Part shown: positions 51,764-62,267 of the stretch, one piece after another
Position numbering within the stretch: position 1 is the first letter of the stretch
Layout: each line of letters opens with the position of its first letter
Position numbers and translations under genes: made by a program
Notes under the pieces: generated by a model
Database searches by the model: none
What the model was told of the DNA's origin: nothing
The model's input: only the letters and a program-made list of their open reading frames with translations
Origin: Alkalilimnicola ehrlichii
GTDB taxonomy: Bacteria > Pseudomonadota > Gammaproteobacteria > Nitrococcales > AK92
NCBI RefSeq assembly: GCF_003399765.1
Contig: NZ_NFZV01000014.1
Span: 52,609 to 116,608 of the forward strand
DNA length: 64,000 bases
Direction: 5' to 3'

Positions 51764-53233
51764 ATGCAATATCAGACTTTTCCAGACGTTACCGGCGGCT
51801 CGAATTCGCTGCAAAAACTCAAGGCCCTCCGCTTGCCCTCGCTGGCAGGAAAGCGTTTTTTAGATGTCGGTTGCAACGAAGGTTATTTTGCCGGTTACGC
51901 CCTATTTGAAGGCGCAAGTCGGGTGGTCGGTATCGATTATTCGAAAACGGCCATTGAACGGGCGCAAGCGCGATTCCCCGATGCCGAGTTTTACCAGCAG
52001 TCTTGGGATACGCTGCCCGAGGGGCCGTTCGATGTGATCCTGCTCGCTTCCGCCTTGCATTATGCGGACGACCAGGCCGCTCTGCTAAAGCGCCTTATGA
52101 GCGCCTTGAGCGAGAGCGGGACCTTGGTCTTGGAGCTGGGCATTGCCCAATCGGGCGACAACACATGGATTTCCGTTACCCGTAGTATCGACGAGCGCTT
52201 GTTTCCTACCCGCCGCAAGCTTAATGAACTACTGGCCGATTACGCCTGGAAGGTGATCGGCCATAGCGCCCCCCAGACCGGCGATCCGGTGCCGCGTTAT
52301 GTGGTGCATATCCGCCCTTTAAAGCCGTATGTTTTTCTACTGCTGGAGACGCCCGCCACCGGCAAGTCGACGCTGGGCCGAGTCTTGTTCTCGCGCGCGG
52401 AGATTCCGGTGATTTCGGGCGACCGCATCTATATGCAAATTGCCCGCGGGCAGATTGCTGCTCCGGCGGCGTTGACGGCGGTGGTGAGTCACGAGTTTTC
52501 TACTGCTTCCATCGATCGCGTTACGACACAGGTGTTTCAGCACGGTTTACTGGACGACTTGGTAGACATTTGGTGTGCCCAAGCAGGCTATAGGGATTTC
52601 GCGCTGGACTCTTATGTCCCCGCCGACTATCGGCAACAGGTCAGTAACCTCTTGCTCGATAAAGGTTATATTCCCGTTTCCCTGAACTGGGAAATGAACA
52701 AAAGCATGGCGACGCCGGCGGAAGCCGAGGAGCGCGCGCAAGCCTATACGGAAAGTTTGGCGAGCCAGCACGGCGAACGGCGGTTGGGGACGATAGATGT
52801 GCGTAAGACCCCGAGCACGGCCGGCCATAGCCTGATTTACAAATGGCATCTGGATCAGCCGGCGAAAGGCGAACTGCGTCCCAACGGCACGCACTTTACG
52901 GTGTCCGGCTGGGTCTTGCCCAACACGGCTGTAAGACCGGCCGCCGTTTATGCCCGCTCGGGTTTGGAGCGTCTGCGGTTTGCGATCGATCGGCGCCGAC
53001 GCGATGTCGTTCAAGCCTTCCCGGAAGCGGCCGCTCGGAGTAGCGAACAGTGCGGCTTTAGTTTCGTGTTGGATGCAGCTTGGCTTGATGCAGGCGTGGA
53101 AGTGGGCTTTGTGGTGGAAGACAAGCTATTACCAGTGGTAACGCTAACCGTGCCGGAGTCTCGGCCCGAGGTTTCAATCGTGCAGCGAATAATGGCTGAC
53201 TTAAGGCGTCGGTTCCGACAGCGATTTGCCTAA
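51764..53233 (+). CDS. SAM methyltransferase fused to P-loop kinase-like domain
   Basis: A 489-residue protein of at least three parts. Residues about 1-180 are a class I methyltransferase: KRFLDVGCNEGYFAGYAL (SAM motif I), RVVGIDYSKTAIERAQARFP and FDVILLASALHYADD. Residues about 195-350 look like a P-loop kinase, with ETPATGKSTLGR in the Walker A place (the first Gly is replaced), then VISGDRIYMQIARGQI. The last about 110 residues form a beta-rich domain. Such fusions occur in capsule loci where kinases and methyltransferases make methyl-phosphate caps that end chain growth in ABC-dependent systems. A capping role here is inference. The gene overlaps the end of the opposite-strand gene by 33 bases. 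Confidence 0.78.
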   Translation: MQYQTFPDVTGGSNSLQKLKALRLPSLAGKRFLDVGCNEGYFAGYALFEGASRVVGIDYSKTAIERAQARFPDAEFYQQSWDTLPEGPFDVILLASALHYADDQAALLKRLMSALSESGTLVLELGIAQSGDNTWISVTRSIDERLFPTRRKLNELLADYAWKVIGHSAPQTGDPVPRYVVHIRPLKPYVFLLLETPATGKSTLGRVLFSRAEIPVISGDRIYMQIARGQIAAPAALTAVVSHEFSTASIDRVTTQVFQHGLLDDLVDIWCAQAGYRDFALDSYVPADYRQQVSNLLLDKGYIPVSLNWEMNKSMATPAEAEERAQAYTESLASQHGERRLGTIDVRKTPSTAGHSLIYKWHLDQPAKGELRPNGTHFTVSGWVLPNTAVRPAAVYARSGLERLRFAIDRRRRDVVQAFPEAAARSSEQCGFSFVLDAAWLDAGVEVGFVVEDKLLPVVTLTVPESRPEVSIVQRIMADLRRRFRQRFA

Positions 53234-55448
53234 TCGACGGACCAGCAGCTGTTGCAACATCTCGCTTGTGTCGCTCCCCTCCGGAAACAACAGCGAGTCG
53301 ATGTTAATGGCGAAGTTCTCCATGCGATGGGTTAGGTTAGGGTTGTAGTAAGGGTCCGGGCTTAGCAGGTGCCCCCAGGTTCTTATCATGTAAGCGATTT
53401 CGCTTTGCTCGCGTGCTTTCTTCTCCGGCGTGTCGTCCGCCCCCGCGATACCGATTCATGATGATAAAGCTCGGCATGCGGCGTCCATAGATTGCGGTAA
53501 CCGGCTTGCCGTACCTTCAGGCAGAAATCCACATCGTTAAAGGCGATCGGCAACGCCGCTTCGTTAAGGCCCCCGACCTGCCGGTAAACCTCCTTGCGTA
53601 CCAAGAGGCAGGCTGCGGTGACGGCAGAGTAGTTCTGCGTACAGGCAGCACGGTAGTAATAACCGCTATCGTGGCGGCCGAAGTGCTTATGCGCGTGTCC
53701 TGCAACGCCCCATAGTCCGGTAATAACCCCCGCATGTTGAATAGTATCGTTGGGATACAAAAGCTTAGCGCCGACGCAGCCGATCTCTGGCCGACAAGTG
53801 TGCGCCACCATCTCCGTCAACCAATCGGAGCCGATGACTTCGATGTCGTTGTTCATCAAGCAGATGATGTTGCCTTTTGCTGCTTCCGCACCAACGTTAT
53901 TAATTGCTGAATAGTTGAAGGGGTGATCGTAGCGCAGTATGTGAATGCGCTGATCCTCTCGCCGAATGGACTCAAAAAGCTCAGTGTGGCGGGGTCTTTG
54001 CTTTGATTGTCGAGCACGAGGATCTCGAAGTTGCTGTAGCTGGTTTTCCCCAGAACGCTGCGAATACAGGTTTCTAGCAGGTCGCGCCGGTCCCGCGTAG
54101 GTATGAGTAAGCTGACCAAAGGCTGCGGCCGCGGCACCGGGTAGCGAACTCGGTAGGTGCCGACAGGCCGAGCAGGTTCTACAACCGCATTGCCGTGTCC
54201 TAGCGCGGTTAGGTAAGCCCGGCGTACCGATAACGCTGCTTGTTCTTCATCCGTACTCAAAGGCGGGCGTCTGGGGGAGAGCGAGGAGCGATGGAAGAGC
54301 ACTTTCGGAATATGGGCGATCTCTGTGTCTGCCAGTAGCGGTAGGCAGCGATAGAGCAGGGTGTCGTTCGGCTTGCTGGAGGGCAGCGACCGAATCAGGT
54401 CGTAGCGGTACAGGCACAATTGGCCGACGTAGTTGTACGACAGCACCAGATCCGGGCTCCAGTCCGGCTTGAAATGCGGGTCCAGGCGGCGACCTTCCGG
54501 CGTTATGGTGTCTTCGTCGCTGTATAGGATTTTGATGCCGGGGCGTTGTCGTAGAGCATCGGCAACGTAGTAAAGCGCGTCCTTGGCGAGGCGATCGCCC
54601 GCTTTTAGATGGGCGAAGTAGCAGGAGTCGGCGGCTTGCTGCGGCGGTAGAGCAGGTAGGTCGGAGCTCGGGTGCGCCGCGATCCGGTCGTTGCCGTAGT
54701 CGGCGCTCAGGCTGTCTACCTCCGCTGGCTGCAAGTCCAGGTACAGCGTCCAGTGCGGATAGGCTTGCCGGCAAACGGATTCCAGGGTTGCCCGTAACTG
54801 CGTCGGGGGCGTGTCGCCGGCCGTGAGCAGCAAGACAATGTGCGGCGGGTTCGTCAGTTTATCGAGTGTTGTCGCGATTTGGGCGAGGTCCGAACGCCGC
54901 GGGATTTCAGTTGTTCTTATCCAAATACGGTAGGGGTCTTCGCTAAGCAACCACTGCACGAGGTAAGGATGATATTCGCGAATCAGGCGGAGCAAAAAGC
55001 CTTCTCGACCATGACGACGCCAGCGAGCCCAGGACTTACGGTAGATCCGAGTGCGGCTGCCGTTTCGGCGACTGTCGTTGCGGCTTATCCGCCGCATGAT
55101 GTGAGCGTACGACCCAAGGGCGGTATGCCGCCGCAAGGTGACGCGAACCGCCTTCAATGCGGCAGGAGCATCAAATTCGAGCCGCAGTTGTTGCAACGGT
55201 CGGCCGGAACAGAGCCGCAGCTCAAATTCGCCGGCGGCGCTCCCGCGCAACAAGCGCAGCCCTGGGCCACCGGTATCGCGCCTGAGTGTCGCTTCCTGCG
55301 GCGGCTGCATTCCCGCTGTGGGGTAAACGGAAACCCGAATGTGGTACCAGCCGGGGCGGGCGCTAAGGCCACTCAAGTCGAGGTGCCGGGCGTCGTCGAT
55401 AGGGCCTTTCCAAGTTGTTGTTTTGAAACGCGTTACATGCTGTGTCAT
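53201..55448 (-). CDS. Two-domain glycosyltransferase family 2 protein, two apparent frameshifts
   Basis: About 749 residues after closing two one-base gaps: an A-run at 53974-53978 on the plus strand (restores DPATLSFFESIRREDQR) and a C-run at 53440-53444 (restores SVSRGADDTPEKKAREQ). The N-terminus (residues 1-120) is a beta-rich domain, followed by a first, weak GT-A-like region and a full GT2 domain: LVSLLIPTRDRRDLLETCIR, FEILVLDNQSKD, HPFNYSAINNVGAEAAKG, then the donor-site MNNDIEV and GCVGAKLLYPNDTIQHAGVI. This is the common rhamnosyltransferase-like layout. It is the only minus-strand gene inside the capsule locus, with its start at 55448 facing the next gene across an 80-base divergent promoter region. 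Confidence 0.82.
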
Positions 55449-55527
55449 GAGCGCACCTAAGCTGGAGAGGCTGAACGGTCGGCGATCGTCTAGGTCGTTC
55501 GTCACTGCTAACTATGAGAGGCGAAGG

Positions 55528-56577
55528 ATGTCGTTACGCTGTGCGTTCGTAGCTTGCAACCGTAATCCGAGCCGGTTCCGGCAAGACCCTTCGTATATTT
55601 ACCGCTGCGAGAACCTGGCGGCGGCAATGCAGGCGGCAGGACACCACGTGTTTCTTGGCCATTTGCGCGACTTACCGTTACGTCCCCAATTCGATGTTCT
55701 GCTGTTCCACCGCCCGCGCTATTCCCTGCGCCTACGGCTGGCCGTCCATGCGGCGCGGCGAGCCGGAGCCTTGGTGCTGGCGGATGTCGACGACCTTGTC
55801 TTCGACGAACGTCAGGCGGCGTTCAGTCCCGCTGTCTTGAACCGCCAGTTGCCGCTGCAAACCGTCAGGCGGCAGTACCTTGCGCATTACCGTGCTTTGC
55901 AGTTGTTCGATGTCATCGCCGTGTCCACCCAACCGCTGGTCGAGGCGGTGGCGCGTTCGTTTCCCGGAACTCGGATTCGGCTGTTACCGAACGCGGTGCA
56001 TTATCGGTGGCGGACGCTATCCGCGCCGCCGTCCCGGAGCGGGCCTAGTGCACGCAAAGTCATGACTTACCTGCCCGGCACCGCCAGCCACGATCGCGAC
56101 TTCGCGGTAATGGCGGAACCGATACGGATATTCCTCGACAGGCACCCCGACGTTAGCTTGCACGTTACCGGTCCGATTGATTTTTCTCTCGCCGCGCGGC
56201 CGGGGCAGGTAATACACCGAGATAAGGTCGCTTTCGCCGATTTTCATCCTCGGGTGCAGGAAGGGTGGGTCAATCTCGCGCCGTTAGAAGCGACGCCGTT
56301 TACCCGTTGTAAGTCCGCCTTGAAGGTGATGGAGGCCGCCTTTTGGGGGATTCCGACGGTTTGCTCGCCTACCCCCGATGCCGAGCGTTTCGCTGCCGCC
56401 GGCGCACTACTCGCTCAAAGCGGTAAGCAGTGGTTGGCGCACCTCGAAGCTTTACTGGATTTTCATTACTACCGTCAGTTGACGACTAGCTTACGGGAGC
56501 GGGTACTGGCGTTGGCCGATGTGCAGACGATTGCTGCACGTCTGCTGGCAGAAGTTCATCGCGAGCGAGCGGCGTAA
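55528..56577 (+). CDS. Glycosyltransferase (GT-B, GT4/GT1-like)
   Basis: A 349-residue GT-B glycosyltransferase: RENLAAAMQAAGH-type N-terminal pattern (YIYRCENLAAAMQAAGHHVF), LVLADVDDLVFDE, the interdomain IRLLPNAVHY, then the C-terminal half with LPGTASHDRDFAVMAEPIRI and WVNLAPLEATPFTRCKSALK, KVMEAAFWGIPTVCSPTPDA, which contains the conserved Glu-containing donor site. This type often acts on chains built by GT2 enzymes like the divergent neighbour. ATG 55528 has a GAGAGG site. Confidence 0.82.
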   Translation: MSLRCAFVACNRNPSRFRQDPSYIYRCENLAAAMQAAGHHVFLGHLRDLPLRPQFDVLLFHRPRYSLRLRLAVHAARRAGALVLADVDDLVFDERQAAFSPAVLNRQLPLQTVRRQYLAHYRALQLFDVIAVSTQPLVEAVARSFPGTRIRLLPNAVHYRWRTLSAPPSRSGPSARKVMTYLPGTASHDRDFAVMAEPIRIFLDRHPDVSLHVTGPIDFSLAARPGQVIHRDKVAFADFHPRVQEGWVNLAPLEATPFTRCKSALKVMEAAFWGIPTVCSPTPDAERFAAAGALLAQSGKQWLAHLEALLDFHYYRQLTTSLRERVLALADVQTIAARLLAEVHRERAA

Positions 56578-56579
56578 TC

Positions 56580-57571
56580 ATGCTGATAGGGCTTAATCAG
56601 TACCTCCGTATGGCACAACACGATGAACGTTTAGCGCGCTGCGCCGGCGCCGGTGCGATGACATACCCTGGGTCTTGCTCCGCCGGTTGGCGCACCGGCG
56701 GCGGCAGAAGGGCTTTTATGACGCGTTTACCTTAATGCTGTTCCGGCGAGCTTGGCAGCGCAGCCGACGGGCTTCCTGCTTGCTCGATTATTTGGCGTAT
56801 TGTCGCGACCTCGGTCGCCCGCTGCCGCTAGCGCGTCGGGCCGAGCTTAGCGATGCCTTGCCGGCTTTGCATGGGCGCCGTTTCTACTTGGCACAGGGCT
56901 TACTGGCCGAGTCCGGCGGCGATCCGCCAACCCAGTGGGGCGAGGTGTTAAGGGAGGTTTGCCGGTGTCAGCAGACATGGCGCTCACAGTTTGCCGCCCA
57001 TGTCGCCCAGTGTCGCGACCAGGGAATATGCGTGGTGGGAAACGCGCCGGTAATGCGGGGGAGTCGCTTGGGAAGCTTCATCGACGGTCAAGGTTTGGTT
57101 ATGCGTTTTAACCGTTTCTATTACGACCCATCGTCGGCAGTCGACAGCGGCAAGAAGCACGATGTCTGGGTGCGCTCGCCAAGCCTTGATAGGGCGCCGC
57201 CCGCCGCTGTCCGCTGGGTCGTCGTCAGCGGGCCCGATGTGATATTCCGCCTCCGGAACTGGGGGGCATTGGCTGACATTGTGGAGCAAGGCGTTCCTGT
57301 GCTAACGGTCCCGCTGGAGGTATGGCGAGCCTTAGTGAAGAAACTCATGGCGCCTCCAAGCGCCGGCTTACTTAGTTTGGCTTGGCTCCGTCAGTTGCTC
57401 GGAAGCTGGCAGGGTGTGAGCGCTGTCGGCTTTAGTCTCGGCGATAGTAACTGCCCGGTGCCGCGTGCAACGCGCCACCATTGGGCGCAGGAGCAGGCCT
57501 TATTGCGGCGCTGGCAGGCCGATGGCCTGAACCTCGTGTCGGATGCTGCCAAGGAGACGGAGCATGGCTGA
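56580..57571 (+). CDS. GT29 sialyltransferase-like protein, apparent frameshift near 56667
   Basis: About 330 residues if one C is added to the run at 56666-56668, joining an ATG start at 56580 (three bases after the previous stop) to PWVLLRRLAHRRRQKGFYDA. The central part has the sialyl-motif pattern of family GT29: ICVVGNAPVMRGSRLGSFID followed by GLVMRFNRF (motif L), then PPSAGLLSLAWLRQL (motif S) and a late HHWAQEQALLRRW (the motif VS His). GT29 enzymes are mainly animal sialyltransferases, with bacterial homologs in capsule loci that are poorly known. It overlaps kpsC. The donor may be CMP-Kdo or another CMP-sugar, given the KpsC/KpsS neighbours; that is inference. Confidence 0.72.
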
Positions 57572-59590
57572 GCGACCTTGTTATCTGGCGTTTTCCCGCG
57601 GCTTGGTTGCCAATAAAGGCTTGTCTGAATTACTGGGGGGGGAGGTGCTTTATCGGGCTGTTGGCAGCAGGCTCCCCAAGCACGTAAAGGTTTTGGCTTG
57701 GGGACGTAAGCCCAGTGCCCGCCGTGCGGTCGAGTTTGCTCGTCGTAAGGGGCTGGCGGTGACGCATTTGGAGGACGGGTTTCTCCGCTCGGTCGATTTA
57801 GGCGACCGCGACGCGGCGCTGTCGCTGGTTACCGACGAGCTGGGGATTTACTACGACGCAACTTGCCCATCTCGGCTGGAGCGTTTAATACGAGCGCCCA
57901 TCGGTGCAGCCCAGGCCGCCCGTGCTCGGGCCTTGCTACGGCAATGGCGGGAGGCAAGGGTCTCCAAATATAACCACGCGCGAGAGGCTAGCGCCGGCTT
58001 GCCATCTTCCTTTGTGTTGCTGGCGGACCAGACGGTCGGCGACGTGTCGGTGCGTTACGGCTGTGCCGGACCGGCAAGTTTTCAGCGGATGTTAGAGGCA
58101 GCGCTGGATGAAAACCCGGGCGCGCCAATCTTGCTCAAAGTGCATCCCGATGTTTTCGCCGGCCGTAAACGCGGCTATTTCGACAAGCTAACAACCGCTC
58201 AGGCGGCCAGGGTCCGAGTGCTTGGCCAAGATGTGCACCCGGTTGCCTTGCTCGAGCGCGCCGAACGCGTGTATGTCGTTACCTCGCAGTTGGGGTTCGA
58301 GGGCCTGTTGTGGGACAAGCCGGTACGGACTTTCGGCATGCCTTTCTATGCCGGCTGGGGTTTGACGCAAGATGAGCTCGCCGCGCCTGAGCGGCGCGGT
58401 GCGGCGACAGTCGAGCAGTTAGCCCACTCCGCGTTAGTGGCGTATCCGCGTTACCTCGATCCGGAAACCGGCCGCCGTTGCGAAGTAGAGCGTGCGGTCG
58501 AATGGATGGGGTTGCAACGGACGCTGCGGGAGCGCTTCCCCGAGCAAGTATATGCGCTTGGCTTCTCGCTTTGGAAGCGGCCCATTGTCCGGGCGTTTTT
58601 CAAGGCAGCCAGGTGCGGTTCGTGCGCCGTGAGCAGCAATTGCCGAAACGGGCTACCGTCGCGGTATGGGGACAGCGGCCGGTGGCGCGGGGGCGGCCTG
58701 TTATACGGTTGGAGGATGGCTTTCTACGCTCGGTCGGGTTGGGAGCCGAGTTGACGCGTCCGTTGTCTTGGGTGCTCGACGAGCAGGGACTGTATTACGA
58801 CGCCGGCACACCATCCGGCCTCGAACAGTTATTGCAGTCAGCGCGCTTTGAGCCGGCGTTACTCGCGCGTGCCCGGCGTTTGCGCGAGCGTATCGTCGAA
58901 TTGGGGCTGACCAAGTACAACGTCGGCCAGGGCGAGTGGCGTCGTCCGGCGGGGGTAAACACGGTAGTGCTAGCGGTTGGGCAGGTGGAGGGCGATGCGG
59001 CGATGCGCTTTGGCGCCGGCGCCGTGACGAGCAACCTCGGCTTACTGCGCGCTGTCCGGCAAGCCGTACCGCACGCGTATCTTGTCTATAAACCGCACCC
59101 GGACGTTTTGGCAGGACTACGAGCAGTGGGAAGCGGCGAAGCCGATTGCGTTTACTGGTGCGATGAGGTCGTGGCCGATGTGCCCATGGGGGCGTTGCTG
59201 GAAAGTGTGGACGAGGTTCACGTCATGACCTCGCTAGCCGGGTTCGAAGCGTTGTTAAGGGGCCGCCAGGTTGTTACCCATGGTCGGCCGTTCTATGCCG
59301 GCTGGGGGTTAACCCAAGACCGCGCGCCGATAGCGCGGCGCAGTAGGCAGTTGAATTTGGACCAACTGGTGGCGGCAAGCCTGATCCTGTATCCCACCTA
59401 TGTCAGTCGCGCCAGCGGACGTTTTTCTACTCCCGAATGCGTACTTCGCGAATTGGAAGCGTGGCGCCAAACGGCGCCCGATGCATCGCTCTGGCGTTAT
59501 CTCTTCCGCTGGCTATACCGCTGCCAGCGTGGGCTTGAGCGATGGCAAAGCGGCGATAAACAGGTGAAGAAAACGGCGAACCTCGAATAA
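57564..59590 (+). CDS. kpsC: Beta-Kdo transferase KpsC, apparent frameshift near 58598
   Basis: About 676 residues, the usual KpsC length, when one T is added to the run at 58596-58600 (restores RAFFQGSQVRFVRREQQ). It contains two homologous halves, each with VLEDGFLRSV-like (HLEDGFLRSVDLGDRD; IRLEDGFLRSVGLGAEL), GIYYDA/GLYYDAG, SKYNH/TKYNVG, LLKVHPDVFAG/VYKPHPDVLAG and PFYAGWGLTQD motifs. KpsC builds the poly-beta-Kdo linker on phosphatidylglycerol with two different Kdo transferase domains. Its presence shows the capsule here is attached to a Kdo-lipid anchor and exported by the ABC system at 32-35 kb. ATG 57564 is preceded by AAGGAG. Confidence 0.9.
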
Positions 59591-59714
59591 GGCTTTGCGG
59601 GCGCTATGCGCGCCGCAGAATGACAGCGTAGCAGTCGTGGGACGGTATTGAGTAATAGCCGCCCGCCTTGGCGGGGCGGCAGTGTCATCGTGTGCCACAG
59701 CAAGGGGAGAGGCT

Positions 59715-61063
59715 ATGGCTGGAAAGGTACTGCTATTGCAAGGGCCGATGGGACCGTTCTTTTCGCGTTTGGCGAGCGAGCTTACGGCGGAAGGCTGTGC
59801 GGTGTTCAAGATCAACTTTCATGGCGGCGACGAAGCCGATTACAGGCACCCTGGCGCGTTAGCCTATACGGGCAGTTTCGCTGAGTGGCGCGATTATTTA
59901 GCGGCGTTCATCGCCGAGCAGGAGATCGATCGTGTCTTCCTGTACGGCGATCGTCGGCCTTATCACGTAGTAGCGCTGGATGTCGCGGCGTCGTTTCGTA
60001 TTCCAGTCTATGTATTCGAGGAGGGTTATGTCCGCCCCGCGTTCGTGACAGTCGAGGCCGGCGGCGTCAACGGGCGCTCCAGCCTGCCCCGAGACCCCAA
60101 CGATTACCTTGATCGAGCCAAAGCAGGTGCCGCAACTGCGGACACCATCGCCCGGCCGGAAGTGAATCCCGGCAAGCTCGCCTTTTGGGCTCATGCCTGG
60201 TTCTCCACCCGCTATGCGGTGTACTACTGGCTAGGGCGTAAACGCTACCCGCTCTATCGTCATCATCGGCCCCTGAATCCTTATATCGAAGGCGCCCGCT
60301 GGGGAATGTCGGCGTGTAAAAAGGCTTATTATCATTGCGCGGACAAGCGCCGTGCGCGGCGATTATTCAAGCCCTTGAGAAAACGTTATTTTTTGTTCCT
60401 TTGCAAGTCCATTGCGATGCGCAGGTTCTCCATTACTCCCGCTTCGAGTCTATTAAGGCATTTATCGAAGAAGTCATTGCCTCCTTTGCCGGCCATGCGC
60501 CGGCGGGGACGATTTTGGTCTTCAAGCAGCATCCGATGGATCGCCCCTATTGCGATCACGGGGCCGAGATCGCTAAGCTCGCGGCGCAATATCGGGTAAA
60601 AGCGCGTGTCGTTTACTTGCGGGAAGCCGATTTGCCCAGCTTGTTGCGACACGCGCAGGGGACGGTGACCATCAATAGCACGGTCGGTTTATCGTCGTTG
60701 CACCACAAAACTCCCGTAAAAGTACTCGGCAAAGCGGTTTACGACATTCCGGGCTTAGTCGCCAAGGTGGACCTCGACCAGTTCTGGACGGAACCCGGCA
60801 CAGTCGATTCGCAGCTCTACAAAGCCTTCCGGCGTTATCTGGTCACGACCGTATTGGCGAACGGTAATTTCTATCGCCGGGTTCATAAAGGTCTTGGATT
60901 GACCGGCGTCGCTTGGCCGCTGGGTACCGTCACGGCAACCTGTCGGGGCGCGACGCCGCCACGGACGGTTCGTCCGGGGTCGGCGGTCGCCGCCGACTCG
61001 GTGAGCGGGGAGGCCGCGCCTTTGTCTACCGCAGGCATGACGACGTTGAGCCAGCAAGCATAG
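59715..61063 (+). CDS. kpsS: Capsule Kdo transferase KpsS, apparent frameshift near 60391
   Basis: About 449 residues after adding one T to the run at 60389-60394, which joins RRLFKPLRKRYF to FVPLQVHCDAQVLHYSRF. The first part has VLLLQGPMGPFFSRLA, KINFHGGDEADY and VYVFEEGYVRPAFVTVE, typical of KpsS; the second has FKQHPMDRPYCDHG and TINSTVGLSSLHHKTPVKVL. KpsS adds the first Kdo to phosphatidylglycerol, and KpsC then extends. The C-terminal roughly 50 residues (TATCRGATPP onward) are low complexity and not part of the family core. GGGGAGAGG precedes the ATG. Confidence 0.88.
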
Positions 61064-61066
61064 TTC

Positions 61067-61093
61067 GGCGCTGCGGCGTTCGGAAGCAGCGCC
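61067..61093 (+). terminator. Hairpin after kpsS
   Basis: GGCGCTGC and GCAGCGCC (8-base perfect stem, 11-base loop) begin four bases after the kpsS stop codon. No U-run follows, so it is a weak candidate for the end of the capsule transcript. Confidence 0.4.
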
Positions 61094-61212
61094 GCCGCTA
61101 CCCGCACGATGTTGGTGCGTAACGTATACACTATTGCCAGAAAAGCGGCCGAATGCGGCAGGCACATAACTTGCTTGTGTACAGTGTTGTGTACCGAATG
61201 TGGAGGCAAGTT

Positions 61213-62253
61213 ATGGCCTATCGGGTCCGTATCGAGAATTCTTCCGTTGAGTTCGAGGCGGAGCAAGGCGAGCCGTTATTAGACGCGGCGCTGCGTTGCG
61301 GCGTTGAGCTGCCCTTCGACTGTCAGTGTGGAGGGTGCGGTACCTGCCGGGTACAGGTTCGTCGTGGTGACATTACTTACGATTTACCGCCCATGGCACT
61401 TACTGCGGAAGAGGAGGCCGCAGGCTTTGCGTTAACCTGCCAAGCCTGCGCTGCGTCCGATCTCGTTATTCGTTTGGATGATGCTCTTGCAGCGTCTCCC
61501 GCTGAAGCTTGCGGAAATCACTCTCTGAGGCTCCGAGAGTTGGCGCCCTTATGCCACGATGTCATGCGGCTCGTGTTGGAAGTCGAGAGCGGCGAAGCCT
61601 TAGCGTACCGTGCCGGCCAGTATCTCGACGTATTGCTGGATGGATCGGAGCGGCGTAGTTTCTCTTTCGCCTCGGCACCGGAAAGGGGCGTTATCGACCT
61701 ACACGTTCGACGCGTGCCGGGTGGACGCTTTAGCCAGTATCTGTTCGAGCAGGCGAAGCCTGGGGACATCCTGCAGATAGAGGCGCCGCAGGGCGGGTTT
61801 TACTTGCGCGAGGAGAGCGAGCGGCCGCTGTTGATGGTTGCCGGCGGCACCGGGCTTGCGCCGATTAAGAGCCTGATTGAGCGTGTGATTTACTCAGGCG
61901 TGCAACGTCCGGTTTATTTGTATTGGGGTGTGCGCTCGCGGCGGGATCTCTATCTGGATATCGAGGCCTTGGGCTGGGCGGCAAAGCTTGCGCAGTTTCG
62001 TTATGTTCCTGTGCTGTCGGAGCCGGTGGGCAACGACGGCTGGAGCGGTCGCGTTGGCTTCGTGCACCAGGCGGCAGCGGCGGACTTGGCCGACCTATCA
62101 GGCTTTGACGCCTACCTCTGCGGCCCACCGGCGATGATCAGCGCCGCCAAAGGCGCGTTTGCCGCGAATGGTTTGCCCATAGAGCGTATTTACGCCGACG
62201 CCTTTAATTTTGCCCACGAGTTAACGACCGCGCCCACTCGCCAGACGGCCTAA
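61213..62253 (+). CDS. 2Fe-2S/FAD/NAD(P)H reductase (AscD/DdhD-like)
   Basis: A 346-residue electron-transfer protein. N-terminal plant-type ferredoxin domain with the cluster cysteines in DCQCGGCGTCRVQV and LTCQAC. It is followed by an FAD domain (RSFSFASAPE; GGRFSQYLFE) and an NAD(P)H domain (MVAGGTGLAPIKSLIE; YLCGPPAMISAAKGAF). This build is shared by CDP-6-deoxy-glucoseen reductases and by reductases of oxygenases. It sits right before an 8-oxoguanine-deaminase-like gene, 14 bases apart, more likely an operon with that gene than part of the capsule. A role in deoxysugar synthesis cannot be excluded. GGAGG ribosome site; start 61213. Confidence 0.82.
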   Translation: MAYRVRIENSSVEFEAEQGEPLLDAALRCGVELPFDCQCGGCGTCRVQVRRGDITYDLPPMALTAEEEAAGFALTCQACAASDLVIRLDDALAASPAEACGNHSLRLRELAPLCHDVMRLVLEVESGEALAYRAGQYLDVLLDGSERRSFSFASAPERGVIDLHVRRVPGGRFSQYLFEQAKPGDILQIEAPQGGFYLREESERPLLMVAGGTGLAPIKSLIERVIYSGVQRPVYLYWGVRSRRDLYLDIEALGWAAKLAQFRYVPVLSEPVGNDGWSGRVGFVHQAAAADLADLSGFDAYLCGPPAMISAAKGAFAANGLPIERIYADAFNFAHELTTAPTRQTA

Positions 62254-62267
62254 ATAAGGAATGCTCG

